From the NCBI GenBank assembly GCA_938084745.1, contig CALKEZ010000005.1, positions 62,001 to 126,000 of the forward strand: 64,000 nucleotides of DNA, read 5' to 3'. Positions 53,590 through 62,957 of the stretch are shown piece after piece; positions within the stretch are counted from its first letter, which is position 1, and every line of letters begins with the position of its first letter. Both the position numbers and the translations under genes were made by a program. Origin of the DNA: an uncultured Gammaproteobacteria bacterium (GTDB lineage: Bacteria; Pseudomonadota; Gammaproteobacteria; Eutrophobiales; Eutrophobiaceae). The notes under the pieces are model-generated. The model worked only from the letters and a program-made list of their open reading frames with translations. It was not told the DNA's origin and searched no databases.

Positions 53590-56500
53590 ATGCTTCGTTT
53601 CTTGCCAGTTGCCCTACTCTCCCTTTTATATATCAATACGGCTTACGCTGATCTGTATAGCGCCAGTAATGCCTTATCACGTGGTGATTATGACACTGCC
53701 GTTGCTGAATTTACAAAGCTGGCTGAAAACGGTAACGATAAAGCTCAGGCTAATCTGGGTTATATGTACTATGCCGGCGAAGGTTTGGCACAAGACTATC
53801 AACAAGCCGTCTACTGGTATCGCAAGGCTGCTGTTCAGGGTAATAAAGATGCGCAGTATAATCTGGCTGTCTCCTATGCCTTCGGTGAAGGTGTCGAACA
53901 AGACTTAACTGAAGCGGCCATTTGGTACCGACGCGCCGGTGAACAAGGACATGTTGTTTCTCAGTATAGCCTGGGTATCTCCTACGCCTATGGTGAAGGC
54001 GTACCGCAAGATCAGAAAGAAGCAGCCCAGTGGTTCAAAAAGGCAGCAGATCAAGGCTATGCACGAGCACAAGTTCATCTAGGCAGTATGTATCATACTG
54101 GCGAAGGTGTAGAACAGGATTATGCTGAAGCCGTGCGCTGGTATCGCATGGCCGCCGATCGCGGTGATGCAACAGCACAATATAATCTTGGTACCATGTA
54201 TCGTTCAGGTAAAGGCGTTGAACAGAATTATGCGCAGGCAAAGCGTTGGTACAGACAATCAGCCGATCAGGGCTATGCAGCTGCACAAAATGAACTGGCA
54301 AGCCTGGAACGCTCTGCCGGCGCAAATGTCGCGACTCGAACTGTACAAGAGAAACCAACATTATTTCCTGCTGAATCTGCGGCAGAAATAATTCAGGAAC
54401 CACTCTCGGATGTGTCTACGACGGAAGTCATAGCAGAAACCGAAGAACCCGCCCAGGCAGAAAAGACCGTAACGAACGCAACAAACACACCCGAGATAAA
54501 ACAAACTAGTGCAGCAGTGAATGCGGAAGTAACCACAAAGAAACCCCTTTTCACGGTAGATAAGAAAGACCTTTTAACACTGGATAATTCGCAACTCGAT
54601 ATCCCTGTCCCCATTACAGAACCTGAAACAGCCGCTCAACAAATTCCAGAAATTGAGGAAGCAGTCACAACTGAAGTTGAGACACCAGTCAAAAAAGAAA
54701 TAGTCGAAACAGCTGTTGAACTTGAAGATGACACTGCCGTAATTAATAACAAGGTTGAAGCACAGGTAGTGACGATAGAAAATGTGGTTGACGAGCTTCC
54801 AAAGCCTGGTGCTGACAAGCATGAAGTATCAGCAATGCACCGCGCCTTGGGCATGCCACAACCCGAACCTAAAGATAAACAGAAACAAGGTAATCTGTTT
54901 TCTACTATCGGTAATTTATTTGCCACTGATAAGAAATCAAAAACTGAAAGTGCCTCGAAAAATCTGGAGACCGATAGTCCAGTTGCTGAAACTGCAGCTC
55001 TTATAGAAGAGACATCTGAAACAATTGCAGAACAACCCGATGTTATAACTGCGACAGAAAATGAAACTATTCCGGAACCAGAGCCTCAAGATGACCTAGT
55101 CGAAGAAGCCCCATCAGAGAATGCTTATGTTGTTGCAGAAGATCCTACTCTGCTATCAACACCAACAGTAACAAGTCCTGAAGCAGATATTCCAGAAGCA
55201 GTTGCCAAAGAGACTCCAGCCGAAGAACCTTATGTTGCCGCGGAAGATCCTACCCTACTATCTGCGCCTGCAGAAATACCTCCTGCAACTGTCATTAAGG
55301 AAGACGTTGCTGAAGAACAGTTATCCGGAAAAGCGTATATCGCTGAGGAAGATCCCACGCTTTTATCAGAACCAATCGAGAGCATAGAAGTTGGGGAAGA
55401 AGCTAAGTCTTCTGCTGGCTTCTTATCTGCACTTGGCAATCTCTTTTCCGGAAAAGACAAAGAACCCAAGCAGGCCCTGTCCGAGGAACAACCTCAGGCA
55501 GTCGAAGATGAACAGGTATTAATTGCCAAGATTGATGAACCCGCGCCTATTACAGATGAAATTGACCTCGCACAAGATGCTGAGAGAGATTTATCTCAGT
55601 ATAGTGTTGCTGCGGGCCAGCGTGCCTTAACAACAGGTGATTTTACTGCAGCGGAAAAACAATTCAGGCCATTAGCAGAAGCTGGCGACAGTGCGGCACA
55701 GGCTAAATTAGGTTCGCTCTATTATGCCGGCAAAGGGGTTGAGCAAAGTTTTATTAGTGCTTTTGTATGGTATAAAAAAGCCGCCGATCAGGGTAATGTC
55801 GATGCTCAATACAGTATTGGCAATATGTATTTATTAGGCGAAGGTATAGAACAGAATAATGAAGAAGCCGCGAAATGGTATGCCCTTGCCAGTGAGCAGG
55901 GACATATAGCCGCAACGAATAACCTCGCGAATTTAAAAAAGCTTGAGACTTTGTCACAACAGAATCTCGAAGCAACAACCCCCTCAGCAGAAGTCATTGC
56001 TGATACAGAAGCTGTTGAAAAAAAAGTCATAGAGGCTGTTACTCTCGATAACAATATAGAAATAGAGACTAGTGCAGAAGTTGCAGAGGCAACAACATCG
56101 ACTGAAAAGTATGTCGCTGCTAAAGACCCTGCACTTGCTACGACATCGAGTGAAACTGCTATGGCACCTCAAGCTCAGGATGAATCTGCAGGCGGTTTCT
56201 TATCTGCGATAGGTAATCTCTTTTCAGGTAAAGACAAAAAAAGCAAAACACCCTTGTCTGAAGATCAACCACAGGCGATAGAAGAAGATGAATCAATCGC
56301 TATGTCTGGAGAATCAGCAGCCGTCGTTGATGAAGTTGAACTTGTTGAGGAAGCAGAAAAGAGTTTACCGGAATACAGCGTTGATTCTGGTCGTAAGGCC
56401 CTAAAGAATGGTGACTTCAATGAAGCAGCCAGACAATTTATCTCATTAGCCGAAGCTGGTGATAGCGAAGCACAAGCCCATCTCGGTTCTCTTTATTATG

Positions 56501-58278
56501 TTGGCAAAGGTGTTGAGCAAAATACTAATGAGGCATTTGCCTGGTATAAAAAAGCCGCAGACCAGGGCAATGTCGATGCCCAGTATAGTATGGGTAACAT
56601 GTATCTACTGGGTGAAGCTGTCGAACAAAATAATCAGGCTGCAGCAGAATGGTACAGCCTCGCTAGTGCGCAGGGTCATGTTGCTGCAAAAAATAATCTT
56701 GAAAACCTAAAGAAGCTTGAATTATTAAACCGTCAAAACCAATTAAACGATGAGCTTGTCGCAGAGCAAGATGTCAGTGCCGAGTCCGCTCCGAACATCA
56801 ATCAGAGCCTGAGAGAGATCGCTCCAACCGAAGCTGTTTCTTCAGAAACCACAAGCAGTGTAAAGAGCTATGCTGCGGGTGAAGCACCAGCGACGGATAC
56901 ATTACAATCTTACGCCGATACTGCAAACTCGGACGCAACAGTTGCAGAGACAATCATTAACGACGTAAATGCATCATCACCAACGATTGCCACCGAGACA
57001 ACAGCAAAGCCGAACGAGACGACTGAACAATCAGCATTCTTTAAAAGTTTATTCGGTGACCCTGATTCAACAACCTTAAAAGAAACAGAAACCATTAATC
57101 TTGATGAAGATTCTGAAGCTGTTGCAAAAAATAAAACAGAAAAAAGCGTAGTAGAAACTGATAGCGAACCTGAAGATCCTCCTGTCACTGCTGCCACCGA
57201 CACACCAGCAGTAACCTCCGAAAAATCCGCTGGGCTGTTTGGCTTTTTAGGAAACATGTTTTCCTCTGACAAACAAGATAAAAATATTGATGATGCTGAC
57301 GATATAAGTGAACAAGCAGACGAAATTGCCATGCTGGAAACTGAACCCGCAGAGAGTTCAATCGAAAATAAGACTGTTGCAATCAAAGAACAAGCTCTTG
57401 AAAAAGTAAGCGGTAACATTCCAGAAACTGAGTTTGAGCGACTAAGCCCTTTGGCTACACAAGGTGACATGGCAGCGCAGTACAAATTAGGCACACTTTA
57501 TTATTCAGGCAGTGGTGTGGAACAGGATTATTCGCAGTCCGCTCTCTGGTATAGACGCGCAGCACAACAAGGTAATGCCGATGCACAATATAGTCTGGGC
57601 AATATGTACTTGATGGGCGAGGGTTTAGAACCTGATGAGACTCTAGCCGCTTATTGGTATGCGCTGGCTGCAGATCAAGGCCATTTATCAGCACAGCATA
57701 ACCTGACGAATTTACAGAAATCAATCACACCAACTGAGCAACTGGCAATTGAAACCAGCACCGTCGTCAATGAAAAAATGGCCGATATTAATGAGGATGA
57801 TGTCGATGAATCGGAATCAAGTATCGATACAACCGGCAAAACAGAGTATGAACAAGGTTTGGCGTATGCCTTCGGCGATGGTGTAGCACAGAATGATCGA
57901 ATGGCGTTCAATTTATTTTATGCCGCTGCTGAAAAAGGTTATACCCTGGCCCAATATAAAGTGGGCGTCGCTTTCGCCTATGGTGAGGGTGTTCGGCAAG
58001 ATCAAAAACAGGCTGCCGAGTGGTATCGGAAGGCCGCTGAGCAAGGCTATACAACTGCTCAGAGAAATCTGGCAATGATGTATCTTGATGGTAACGGTAT
58101 ACAACAAGATAAAATTCAGGCTTTAGCCTGGTATAATATCGTTGCGAGTCAGGGTAACGCCCTGGACATACGCCGCAGGGATCTTCTTGAGAAAGAACTC
58201 TCCGAGATCGAATTATCCCAGTCGCAAGAAATATCGAATCAAATAGCAAATCGCTTGAGTAACAACGCCTCGCTCTAA
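53590..58278 (+). CDS. Giant modular Sel1-repeat protein
   Basis: A 1562-residue secreted or periplasmic protein with a Sec signal (to AYA). It has about 14 Sel1 repeats in five blocks: five near the N-terminus (about 55-235), then 2+2+2 in duplicated modules, and three near the C-terminus (about 1420-1530). Long acidic, Glu/Ala/Thr-rich linkers separate them and are probably disordered. The linkers repeat short motifs: EDPTLLS three times (about 515-600) and a GNLF-type motif, G-F-L-x-x-x-GN(L/M)F(S/A)xxDK, at about residues 438, 610, 869 and 1218. Residues 610-868 are duplicated as 869-1126, and a third, more divergent copy begins at about 1218. Likely a surface or periplasmic scaffold; function unknown. 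Confidence 0.85.
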   Translation: MLRFLPVALLSLLYINTAYADLYSASNALSRGDYDTAVAEFTKLAENGNDKAQANLGYMYYAGEGLAQDYQQAVYWYRKAAVQGNKDAQYNLAVSYAFGEGVEQDLTEAAIWYRRAGEQGHVVSQYSLGISYAYGEGVPQDQKEAAQWFKKAADQGYARAQVHLGSMYHTGEGVEQDYAEAVRWYRMAADRGDATAQYNLGTMYRSGKGVEQNYAQAKRWYRQSADQGYAAAQNELASLERSAGANVATRTVQEKPTLFPAESAAEIIQEPLSDVSTTEVIAETEEPAQAEKTVTNATNTPEIKQTSAAVNAEVTTKKPLFTVDKKDLLTLDNSQLDIPVPITEPETAAQQIPEIEEAVTTEVETPVKKEIVETAVELEDDTAVINNKVEAQVVTIENVVDELPKPGADKHEVSAMHRALGMPQPEPKDKQKQGNLFSTIGNLFATDKKSKTESASKNLETDSPVAETAALIEETSETIAEQPDVITATENETIPEPEPQDDLVEEAPSENAYVVAEDPTLLSTPTVTSPEADIPEAVAKETPAEEPYVAAEDPTLLSAPAEIPPATVIKEDVAEEQLSGKAYIAEEDPTLLSEPIESIEVGEEAKSSAGFLSALGNLFSGKDKEPKQALSEEQPQAVEDEQVLIAKIDEPAPITDEIDLAQDAERDLSQYSVAAGQRALTTGDFTAAEKQFRPLAEAGDSAAQAKLGSLYYAGKGVEQSFISAFVWYKKAADQGNVDAQYSIGNMYLLGEGIEQNNEEAAKWYALASEQGHIAATNNLANLKKLETLSQQNLEATTPSAEVIADTEAVEKKVIEAVTLDNNIEIETSAEVAEATTSTEKYVAAKDPALATTSSETAMAPQAQDESAGGFLSAIGNLFSGKDKKSKTPLSEDQPQAIEEDESIAMSGESAAVVDEVELVEEAEKSLPEYSVDSGRKALKNGDFNEAARQFISLAEAGDSEAQAHLGSLYYVGKGVEQNTNEAFAWYKKAADQGNVDAQYSMGNMYLLGEAVEQNNQAAAEWYSLASAQGHVAAKNNLENLKKLELLNRQNQLNDELVAEQDVSAESAPNINQSLREIAPTEAVSSETTSSVKSYAAGEAPATDTLQSYADTANSDATVAETIINDVNASSPTIATETTAKPNETTEQSAFFKSLFGDPDSTTLKETETINLDEDSEAVAKNKTEKSVVETDSEPEDPPVTAATDTPAVTSEKSAGLFGFLGNMFSSDKQDKNIDDADDISEQADEIAMLETEPAESSIENKTVAIKEQALEKVSGNIPETEFERLSPLATQGDMAAQYKLGTLYYSGSGVEQDYSQSALWYRRAAQQGNADAQYSLGNMYLMGEGLEPDETLAAYWYALAADQGHLSAQHNLTNLQKSITPTEQLAIETSTVVNEKMADINEDDVDESESSIDTTGKTEYEQGLAYAFGDGVAQNDRMAFNLFYAAAEKGYTLAQYKVGVAFAYGEGVRQDQKQAAEWYRKAAEQGYTTAQRNLAMMYLDGNGIQQDKIQALAWYNIVASQGNALDIRRRDLLEKELSEIELSQSQEISNQIANRLSNNASL
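55417..56970 (+). repeat. Tandem 777-bp duplication inside the giant Sel1 gene
   Basis: Residues 610-868 (55417-56193) and 869-1126 (56194-56970) are diverged copies: FLSALGNLFSGKDK and FLSAIGNLFSGKDK, LSEEQPQA and LSEDQPQA, DQGNVDAQYSIGNMYLLGE and DQGNVDAQYSMGNMYLLGE, NLKKLETL and NLKKLELL. The period is exactly 259 codons. Confidence 0.8.
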
Positions 58279-58367
58279 TTCAATACCCCCTCGTTATTAT
58301 CGCCATTGCCGTGTCAGTATCGTTTTTTTCTGGCATTATTAAGTCTTACCTATCTAGCGCTTGATTT

Positions 58368-59168
58368 ATGATCGATCCAAACATAAAAAATGTAATTGAA
58401 ATTGAAGGACTGAATTCCTATTACGGTGAAAAACAGATCCTCTCTAATATTTCATTACAGGTGGAACGTAAAGAAGTCATGGTCATTATGGGACATAGCG
58501 GTTCTGGTAAAAGCACTCTGCTTCGCCATATGATTGGTTTAAATACCGCTGAATCGGGTTCAATAAAATTATTAGGTAAAGAAATAACCGGTTTAAATCG
58601 TAAAGAATTATATGAATTAAGAAAACATATTGGTGTTGCTTTCCAGAATGGCGCCTTGTTCAGTTCGATGACATTACAGGAAAACGTTGAATTACCTTTA
58701 CACGAACACACCAGACTTGATCACAATACAATCCGCATTATGTCCCGGCTTAAACTTGAGCTGATGAACCTGAGTGACAACGAATCCCTGATGCCAGCTG
58801 AACTTTCTGGTGGCATGTTAAAACGCGCCGGTCTGGCAAGAGCAGTTATTATGGATCCGGAGATACTTTTTTTTGACGAGCCTTCTGCAGGTCTTGACCC
58901 GGTAACCTCTGCTGAGCTGGATGATTTAATTTTACAGTTACGTGATGCGTTGAATATGACTATCATTGTCGTCACACATGAGTTGGAGAGTGCCTTCAAG
59001 ATTGCGGACAGAATTACCGTTATTGATAATGGACAACAAATCATCACAGGCAATAAACAGACCATTAGAAATTCTACCGACAACAGAATCGTCAGTATGC
59101 TTGAACGAAGAGCGATGAACGAGAATATTGACGCGGATGATTACCTGAATAAATTGACACGATCTTGA
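58368..59168 (+). CDS. mlaF: Phospholipid transport ATPase MlaF
   Basis: ATPase of the Mla system that maintains outer-membrane lipid asymmetry. 266 residues; Walker A GHSGSGKST, signature LSGGMLKRAGLARA, Walker B ILFFDEPSAGLDP, switch His in VVTHE. The QNGALFSSMTLQENVELPL stretch is typical of MlaF. It is followed 6 bp later by mlaE. No mlaB (STAS) gene follows in this group. Confidence 0.94.
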   Translation: MIDPNIKNVIEIEGLNSYYGEKQILSNISLQVERKEVMVIMGHSGSGKSTLLRHMIGLNTAESGSIKLLGKEITGLNRKELYELRKHIGVAFQNGALFSSMTLQENVELPLHEHTRLDHNTIRIMSRLKLELMNLSDNESLMPAELSGGMLKRAGLARAVIMDPEILFFDEPSAGLDPVTSAELDDLILQLRDALNMTIIVVTHELESAFKIADRITVIDNGQQIITGNKQTIRNSTDNRIVSMLERRAMNENIDADDYLNKLTRS

Positions 59169-59174
59169 ACGACG

Positions 59175-59963
59175 ATGAGTATGAATAAACTACACGCATT
59201 ATCATCACTGGAGGCAATGCTAATACGGTTTGGTATTGCTGGCGTATTCTTATTTGAAACAGCCCGAACAATTGTCCTGCCCCCCTATTCTATTAAACCA
59301 CTCATCAAACAAGTTGCCTTTGTTGGCGCACGTTCATTGCTCGTCATCGTCGTTGCCGGTTTATTCGTCGGCATGGTAATAGCCCTGCAATTTTATGACA
59401 CCCTGGTGCGTTTTGGTTCAGTCAGCCTGCTCGGCTCAGCCGTTGGTTTGAGCCTGATACGCGAACTTGGCCCGGTATTAACGGCATTGATGGTTATTGG
59501 CAGGGCGGGATCCGCTATGTGTGCGGAAATTGGAATTATGCGAGTAGACAATCAAATAGATGCTCTCGAATGCATGGCTATCGATCCTTACCGTTATCTT
59601 TTTGCGCCAAGGATACTAGCCGGTATTATTTGCGTACCGATATTAACAGCCGTATTTATTCTGGTAGGTATTTTTGGTGGTTATTTTGTCGGCGTAATCC
59701 TGTTTGGTGTCAGTCCCGGTTCCTATTTTCAGGGCATGTCCGACACTATATTAAATCGAGATCTGTTTATGGGATTCTCCAAATCACTCGTATTTGGATT
59801 GCTGATTGTCTGGATAGCCTGTGACAAGGGTTTTAATTTACATCTCGATAAACATGGCGCATATGGTTCAGAGGGTGTCAGTCGTATCACAACTGAATCT
59901 GTCGTCATATCGTCTATCGCTATTCTTTTCAGCGATTATTTACTCAGTGCCTTGATACTGTAA
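59175..59963 (+). CDS. mlaE: Phospholipid transport permease MlaE
   Basis: Inner-membrane permease of the Mla complex, 262 residues. RSLLVIVVAGLFVGMVIALQFYDTL, LIRELGPVLTALMVIGRAGSAMCAEIGIMRV and DALECMAIDPYRYLFAPRI are hallmark MlaE segments. Start ATG 59175 lies 6 bp after mlaF; an alternative ATG is two codons in. Confidence 0.96.
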   Translation: MSMNKLHALSSLEAMLIRFGIAGVFLFETARTIVLPPYSIKPLIKQVAFVGARSLLVIVVAGLFVGMVIALQFYDTLVRFGSVSLLGSAVGLSLIRELGPVLTALMVIGRAGSAMCAEIGIMRVDNQIDALECMAIDPYRYLFAPRILAGIICVPILTAVFILVGIFGGYFVGVILFGVSPGSYFQGMSDTILNRDLFMGFSKSLVFGLLIVWIACDKGFNLHLDKHGAYGSEGVSRITTESVVISSIAILFSDYLLSALIL

Positions 59964-59972
59964 ACTCCACTT

Positions 59973-60425
59973 ATGAACAAACAACAGCAATCTGAATTAC
60001 TTGTCGGAATTTTTATGCTTGCGGGCATCATTGCTATTACCTTTCTTGCATTACGCATGGGGGACATCGGTTTATTTAATAATAATGAACTTACTATTAA
60101 AGCAAGATTCACATCCGCATCTGGCCTCAAAGAAGGTGCTTACGTAGAGATGGCCGGCGTTACTGTCGGAAAAGTTAAGCGAATTGTTTTTAATCCTGAA
60201 ACATATCTGGCAGATGTAGATATCAGTCTGAATAACAATATCAAGGTGCCTGAAGATTCAATAGCGTCTGTTCGAACATCGGGAATTATTGGCGATAAAT
60301 TTATAAAAATATCGGCTGGTGGCAGCGATGCCTATCTTGATCAGGGAATGGAGATCGTTGAAACAGAACCTTCTATCAACCTGGAAGAATTAATTAGTAA
60401 ATATATTTTTGAATCAGGAGAATAA
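59973..60425 (+). CDS. mlaD: MCE-domain protein MlaD
   Basis: Membrane-anchored hexameric MCE protein that binds phospholipid in the periplasm, 150 residues. N-terminal helix (LLVGIFMLAGIIAITFLALRMG), then the MCE core FTSASGLKEGAYVEMAGVTVGKVKRI and VRTSGIIGDKFIKISAGGSD. 9 bp after mlaE. mlaC, usually next, is instead on the other strand 451 bp away. Confidence 0.95.
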   Translation: MNKQQQSELLVGIFMLAGIIAITFLALRMGDIGLFNNNELTIKARFTSASGLKEGAYVEMAGVTVGKVKRIVFNPETYLADVDISLNNNIKVPEDSIASVRTSGIIGDKFIKISAGGSDAYLDQGMEIVETEPSINLEELISKYIFESGE

Positions 60426-60455
60426 TCCTGATTAAGGATTATATATATTATATAT

Positions 60456-60797
60456 ATGAGTATGCTTCCAAGCTGTAAGAAGTGCGGTTCAGTCTATACC
60501 TATGAAGATCGCGAGATGTTTGTTTGCCCTGAATGTTCGCATGAATGGACCATCAGCATTGCCGTTGCTTCTGATGAAGACAATTTCATAATTAAAGACG
60601 CCAATGGCCATCAATTAAATGATGGCGATTCGATAACTGTAATCAAAGATTTAAAAGTGAAAGGAACATCATCTGTCGTAAAAGTCGGCACTAAGGTAAA
60701 TGCTATTCGCCTTGTTGGAGGCGATCACGATATTGACTGTAAGATAGAGAGCATTGGTGCAATGAAGTTAAAGTCAGCGTTCGTTAAAAAAGCATAA
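60456..60797 (+). CDS. yjdM: YjdM/PhnA-like zinc-ribbon protein
   Basis: 113-residue cytosolic protein with an N-terminal zinc ribbon ([25 protein letters not shown]) and a C-terminal SH3-like beta domain ([25 protein letters not shown]). This is the family called YjdM or PhnA; its role is unclear, and a phosphonate role is not established for E. coli YjdM. It sits between mlaD and mlaC, 30 bp after mlaD, but nothing in the family suggests lipid transport. ATG 60456 and 60462 are possible starts. Confidence 0.93.
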   Translation: MSMLPSCKKCGSVYTYEDREMFVCPECSHEWTISIAVASDEDNFIIKDANGHQLNDGDSITVIKDLKVKGTSSVVKVGTKVNAIRLVGGDHDIDCKIESIGAMKLKSAFVKKA

Positions 60798-60812
60798 CCC
60801 TTTTTACGCTTT

Positions 60813-60827
60813 CCTGATTTTATCAGG
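60813..60827. terminator. Short hairpin between yjdM and mlaC
   Basis: CCTGAT-TTT-ATCAGG, 6-bp stem, between convergent genes. Confidence 0.35.
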
Positions 60828-60876
60828 CCATCGCAACGCATGAATCGGGTTAAGTCCGGTATTGAACAGCGAATCC

Positions 60877-61515
60877 CTAACTGTCTTCTGCGAGTTCTGC
60901 AGATGTAGTGACTTCTTCTTTTTGGGAGGCTTTGTATTTATTAATTCTTGTTTGAATGTCGCTCAACAAGCCGTCCATTCCATCATTTTTAACAATCGCC
61001 GCAAAGGTACTTCGATAATTGCTCACTAGGCTGACACCTTCAATAACTACATCATAGGCAAACCAGTTACCATCGTTGTTCTTTAATTTATAGTTCACCG
61101 GGATATTGGTGCTATCGGTAATTATTAGCGTTTCTACGACTGCTCTTTTCCCGCGTATAGTTTCTCCAACATATTCGACTTTCTGATTGGTATAGGCCTG
61201 GATTTTGGTCCTATAGGTATCTTCCAGATATTGTGAAAAGAAGACTACAAACTGCTGGCGCTCTTCTGGCGTCGCTTTTTTCCAATTAGTGGCCAAAACA
61301 CTTTGTGACATGCTACGAAAATCAAAACTGTCATTGATAACCAGACCAATTCTTGCCCAACTTTCTTCCCGATCCAGGCTCTTGTCTTTTAGGACAGTGA
61401 TAACTTTATCGACGGAATCTTTGACCCGGGCCGTTGGCGTTGCGAATTCAGCGGCAATAGCACTCATTGTTGAGAAGATGAACAGAAAAAAATAAAGCGC
61501 GTATTTTTTTATCAT
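60877..61515 (-). CDS. mlaC: Periplasmic phospholipid carrier MlaC
   Basis: Soluble periplasmic shuttle that carries phospholipids between the outer-membrane complex and MlaFED. 212 residues with signal peptide (to AIAAE). Tgt2/MlaC core: SFDFRSMSQSVLATNWKKATPEERQQFVVFFSQYLEDTY and VPVNYKLKNNDGNWFAYDVVIEGVSLVSNYRSTFAAIV. C-terminus extended with KEEVTTSAELAEDS. It is convergent with mlaFED-yjdM instead of following mlaD, so it has its own promoter. Confidence 0.95.
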   Translation of the reverse strand: MIKKYALYFFLFIFSTMSAIAAEFATPTARVKDSVDKVITVLKDKSLDREESWARIGLVINDSFDFRSMSQSVLATNWKKATPEERQQFVVFFSQYLEDTYRTKIQAYTNQKVEYVGETIRGKRAVVETLIITDSTNIPVNYKLKNNDGNWFAYDVVIEGVSLVSNYRSTFAAIVKNDGMDGLLSDIQTRINKYKASQKEEVTTSAELAEDS

Positions 61516-61824
61516 TTTTTTTATTTACCGCATTCCTTGTTGATAGCACTATCGTACCTTTTTAAATGAATAGAATCCAAAAATAATGTCAGCTGGCTAC
61601 GACACAATATTGAGTATATTGAAGGTCGCCATACCACAACATCGTCTTATTCAAGCATTTATCGGCTTCATCGCTATTTTATATCTAATTGATTTATATA
61701 ATATTTATATTTAGATTGTGTGATATTGATCACAGATTCTTGTCACCACACAGACTATCCTTATATTCCGGTATGTGAGTTGCACTATAAAAACAACAAT
61801 AAAAATATAATCAGGAATGAACGT
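61516..61824. other. Divergent promoter region between mlaC and a hypothetical gene
   Basis: A 309-bp AT-rich gap. It holds the CRP/FNR-like site at 61719 described separately. No other gene or RNA was seen. Confidence 0.4.
61719..61768 (+). promoter_or_regulatory. CRP-like palindrome with class II geometry
   Basis: TGTGATATTGATCACA at 61719-61734 is a perfect CRP/Vfr half-site pair (TGTGA-N6-TCACA). It also shares the TGAT-N4-ATCA core with the FNR-type boxes of this window. TATCCT (61756-61761) can act as -10; the predicted start near 61768 puts the centre at -41.5. Confidence 0.6.
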
Positions 61825-62112
61825 ATGAATGTTTATCAATGTTGGTATTTAGGCCTTAACGGTTATTGCTGCCGCGGTCATAATTCAAAATGGATATTTG
61901 TCCCCGAGTTAGGACAGGCAAATAACCGTATCCATAAAGATCTTGCGTTAACTGATCTGGTGTTTGATAACCCATTTGCAATGCAACATGAATTAAACGT
62001 GGAACAACGATTACAAAAAGTACGCTCAAATCCGCTGCATTTCCTGAAATCACTTTTTATCCCCGCTGAAAAACCAAGCACAGTAGGCGGATTGTTGTTT
62101 GCCAGTATTTAG
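61825..62112 (+). CDS. Small hypothetical protein under a CRP-like site
   Basis: A 95-residue protein of unknown function. It begins MNVYQCWYLGLNGYCCRGH with three cysteines, then a hydrophilic middle rich in Asn/His/Lys, and ends SLFIPAEKPSTVGGLLFASI. No transmembrane helix. ATG 61825 has AGGA 9 bases upstream; longer in-frame starts at 61720 would run through the operator and are rejected. A strong terminator follows. Confidence 0.6.
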   Translation: MNVYQCWYLGLNGYCCRGHNSKWIFVPELGQANNRIHKDLALTDLVFDNPFAMQHELNVEQRLQKVRSNPLHFLKSLFIPAEKPSTVGGLLFASI

Positions 62113-62140
62113 ATAATAAATCTCAAAATTTTATAAAACA

Positions 62141-62172
62141 AGGCTGCCGAGCTTAAGCTTGGCAGCCTTTTT
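62141..62172 (+). terminator. Intrinsic terminator
   Basis: AGGCTGCC-G-AGCTTAAGCT-T-GGCAGCCT is a long stem with one G-T pair, followed by TTTTT. It ends the transcript of the hypothetical gene. Confidence 0.9.
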
Positions 62173-62237
62173 CGTTCTTAATCTTTCCTATTTAACGTAA
62201 ACTGAACTAAGTTCAATAATTCCCTCTAAGCCAAGAC

Positions 62238-62957
62238 ATGAAGAACAAAAAGATTATCCTCCTGCTCCTGTTCATTATCGCCATAGGCTTATTTTTATGG
62301 CTGGATGTAGGTCAATATCTTAATCTCGCCTATATAAAATCCAGACAGGATGCCATTGATAATTATTATGCTCTGAATCCGTTTAAAACAGGTTTAATCT
62401 TTTTTATCAGTTATATTCTAATAACCGGAATCTCTCTGCCCGGAGCGGGTATTTTAACTTTAGCCGGTGGTGCTGTTTTTGGCGTAGTGTGGGGAACGAT
62501 ACTGGTTTCTTTTGGTTCAGTCTTTGGCGCAACCATGGCCTTCCTGATCGCGCGATATTTATTTCACGACTACATTCAAGCCCGATTTAGTAAACAACTC
62601 GCGCCGATCAACCGGGGCATCAAGAAGGAAGGTGATTTATACCTGTTCACCATCCGCATAATTCCGATATTTCCGTTTTTTATAGTGAATACATTAATGG
62701 CCTTAACACCCATTAAAACGCTTAATTTTGCTCTTGTCAGCCAAATAGGGATGTTATTACCGACCATCATCTTCGTGAACGCAGGTACTCAGTTAGCGCG
62801 GATAGAATCACCTTCCGATGTCCTGTCACCTGAATTAATAGTTTCATTCGTTCTTCTCGGTCTATTCCCGTTATTAGCCAAAAAAACAATCGTTTTCATC
62901 CGCCGTAAGCAACATAAAAGTCTGGATATTATCGAACCAGAGAACGATGGTTCATAA
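62238..62957 (+). CDS. TVP38/TMEM64-family membrane protein
   Basis: Inner-membrane protein with about six helices and the VTT/SNARE-associated (PF09335-type) core: ISLPGAGILTLAGGAVFGVVWGTILVSFGSVFGATMAFLIARYLF and FTIRIIPIFPFFIVNTLMALTPIKTLNF. 239 residues. It overlaps the downstream flavoprotein gene by 11 bp; the same pairing, and sometimes a fusion, is known in other proteobacteria. Possibly lipid scrambling or membrane redox; unproven. Confidence 0.92.
   Translation: MKNKKIILLLLFIIAIGLFLWLDVGQYLNLAYIKSRQDAIDNYYALNPFKTGLIFFISYILITGISLPGAGILTLAGGAVFGVVWGTILVSFGSVFGATMAFLIARYLFHDYIQARFSKQLAPINRGIKKEGDLYLFTIRIIPIFPFFIVNTLMALTPIKTLNFALVSQIGMLLPTIIFVNAGTQLARIESPSDVLSPELIVSFVLLGLFPLLAKKTIVFIRRKQHKSLDIIEPENDGS

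Noticed and set aside
56910-57494. 194-residue minus-strand ORF within the giant Sel1 gene
   Set aside because: It is the antisense shadow of Ala/Glu/Thr-rich codons, giving Ser/Val-rich nonsense; no start signal or family match.
60437-60455. AT-only stretch before yjdM as a promoter
   Set aside because: TATATATATTATATAT-like sequence is low complexity and yjdM is 30 bp behind mlaD, so co-transcription explains it.
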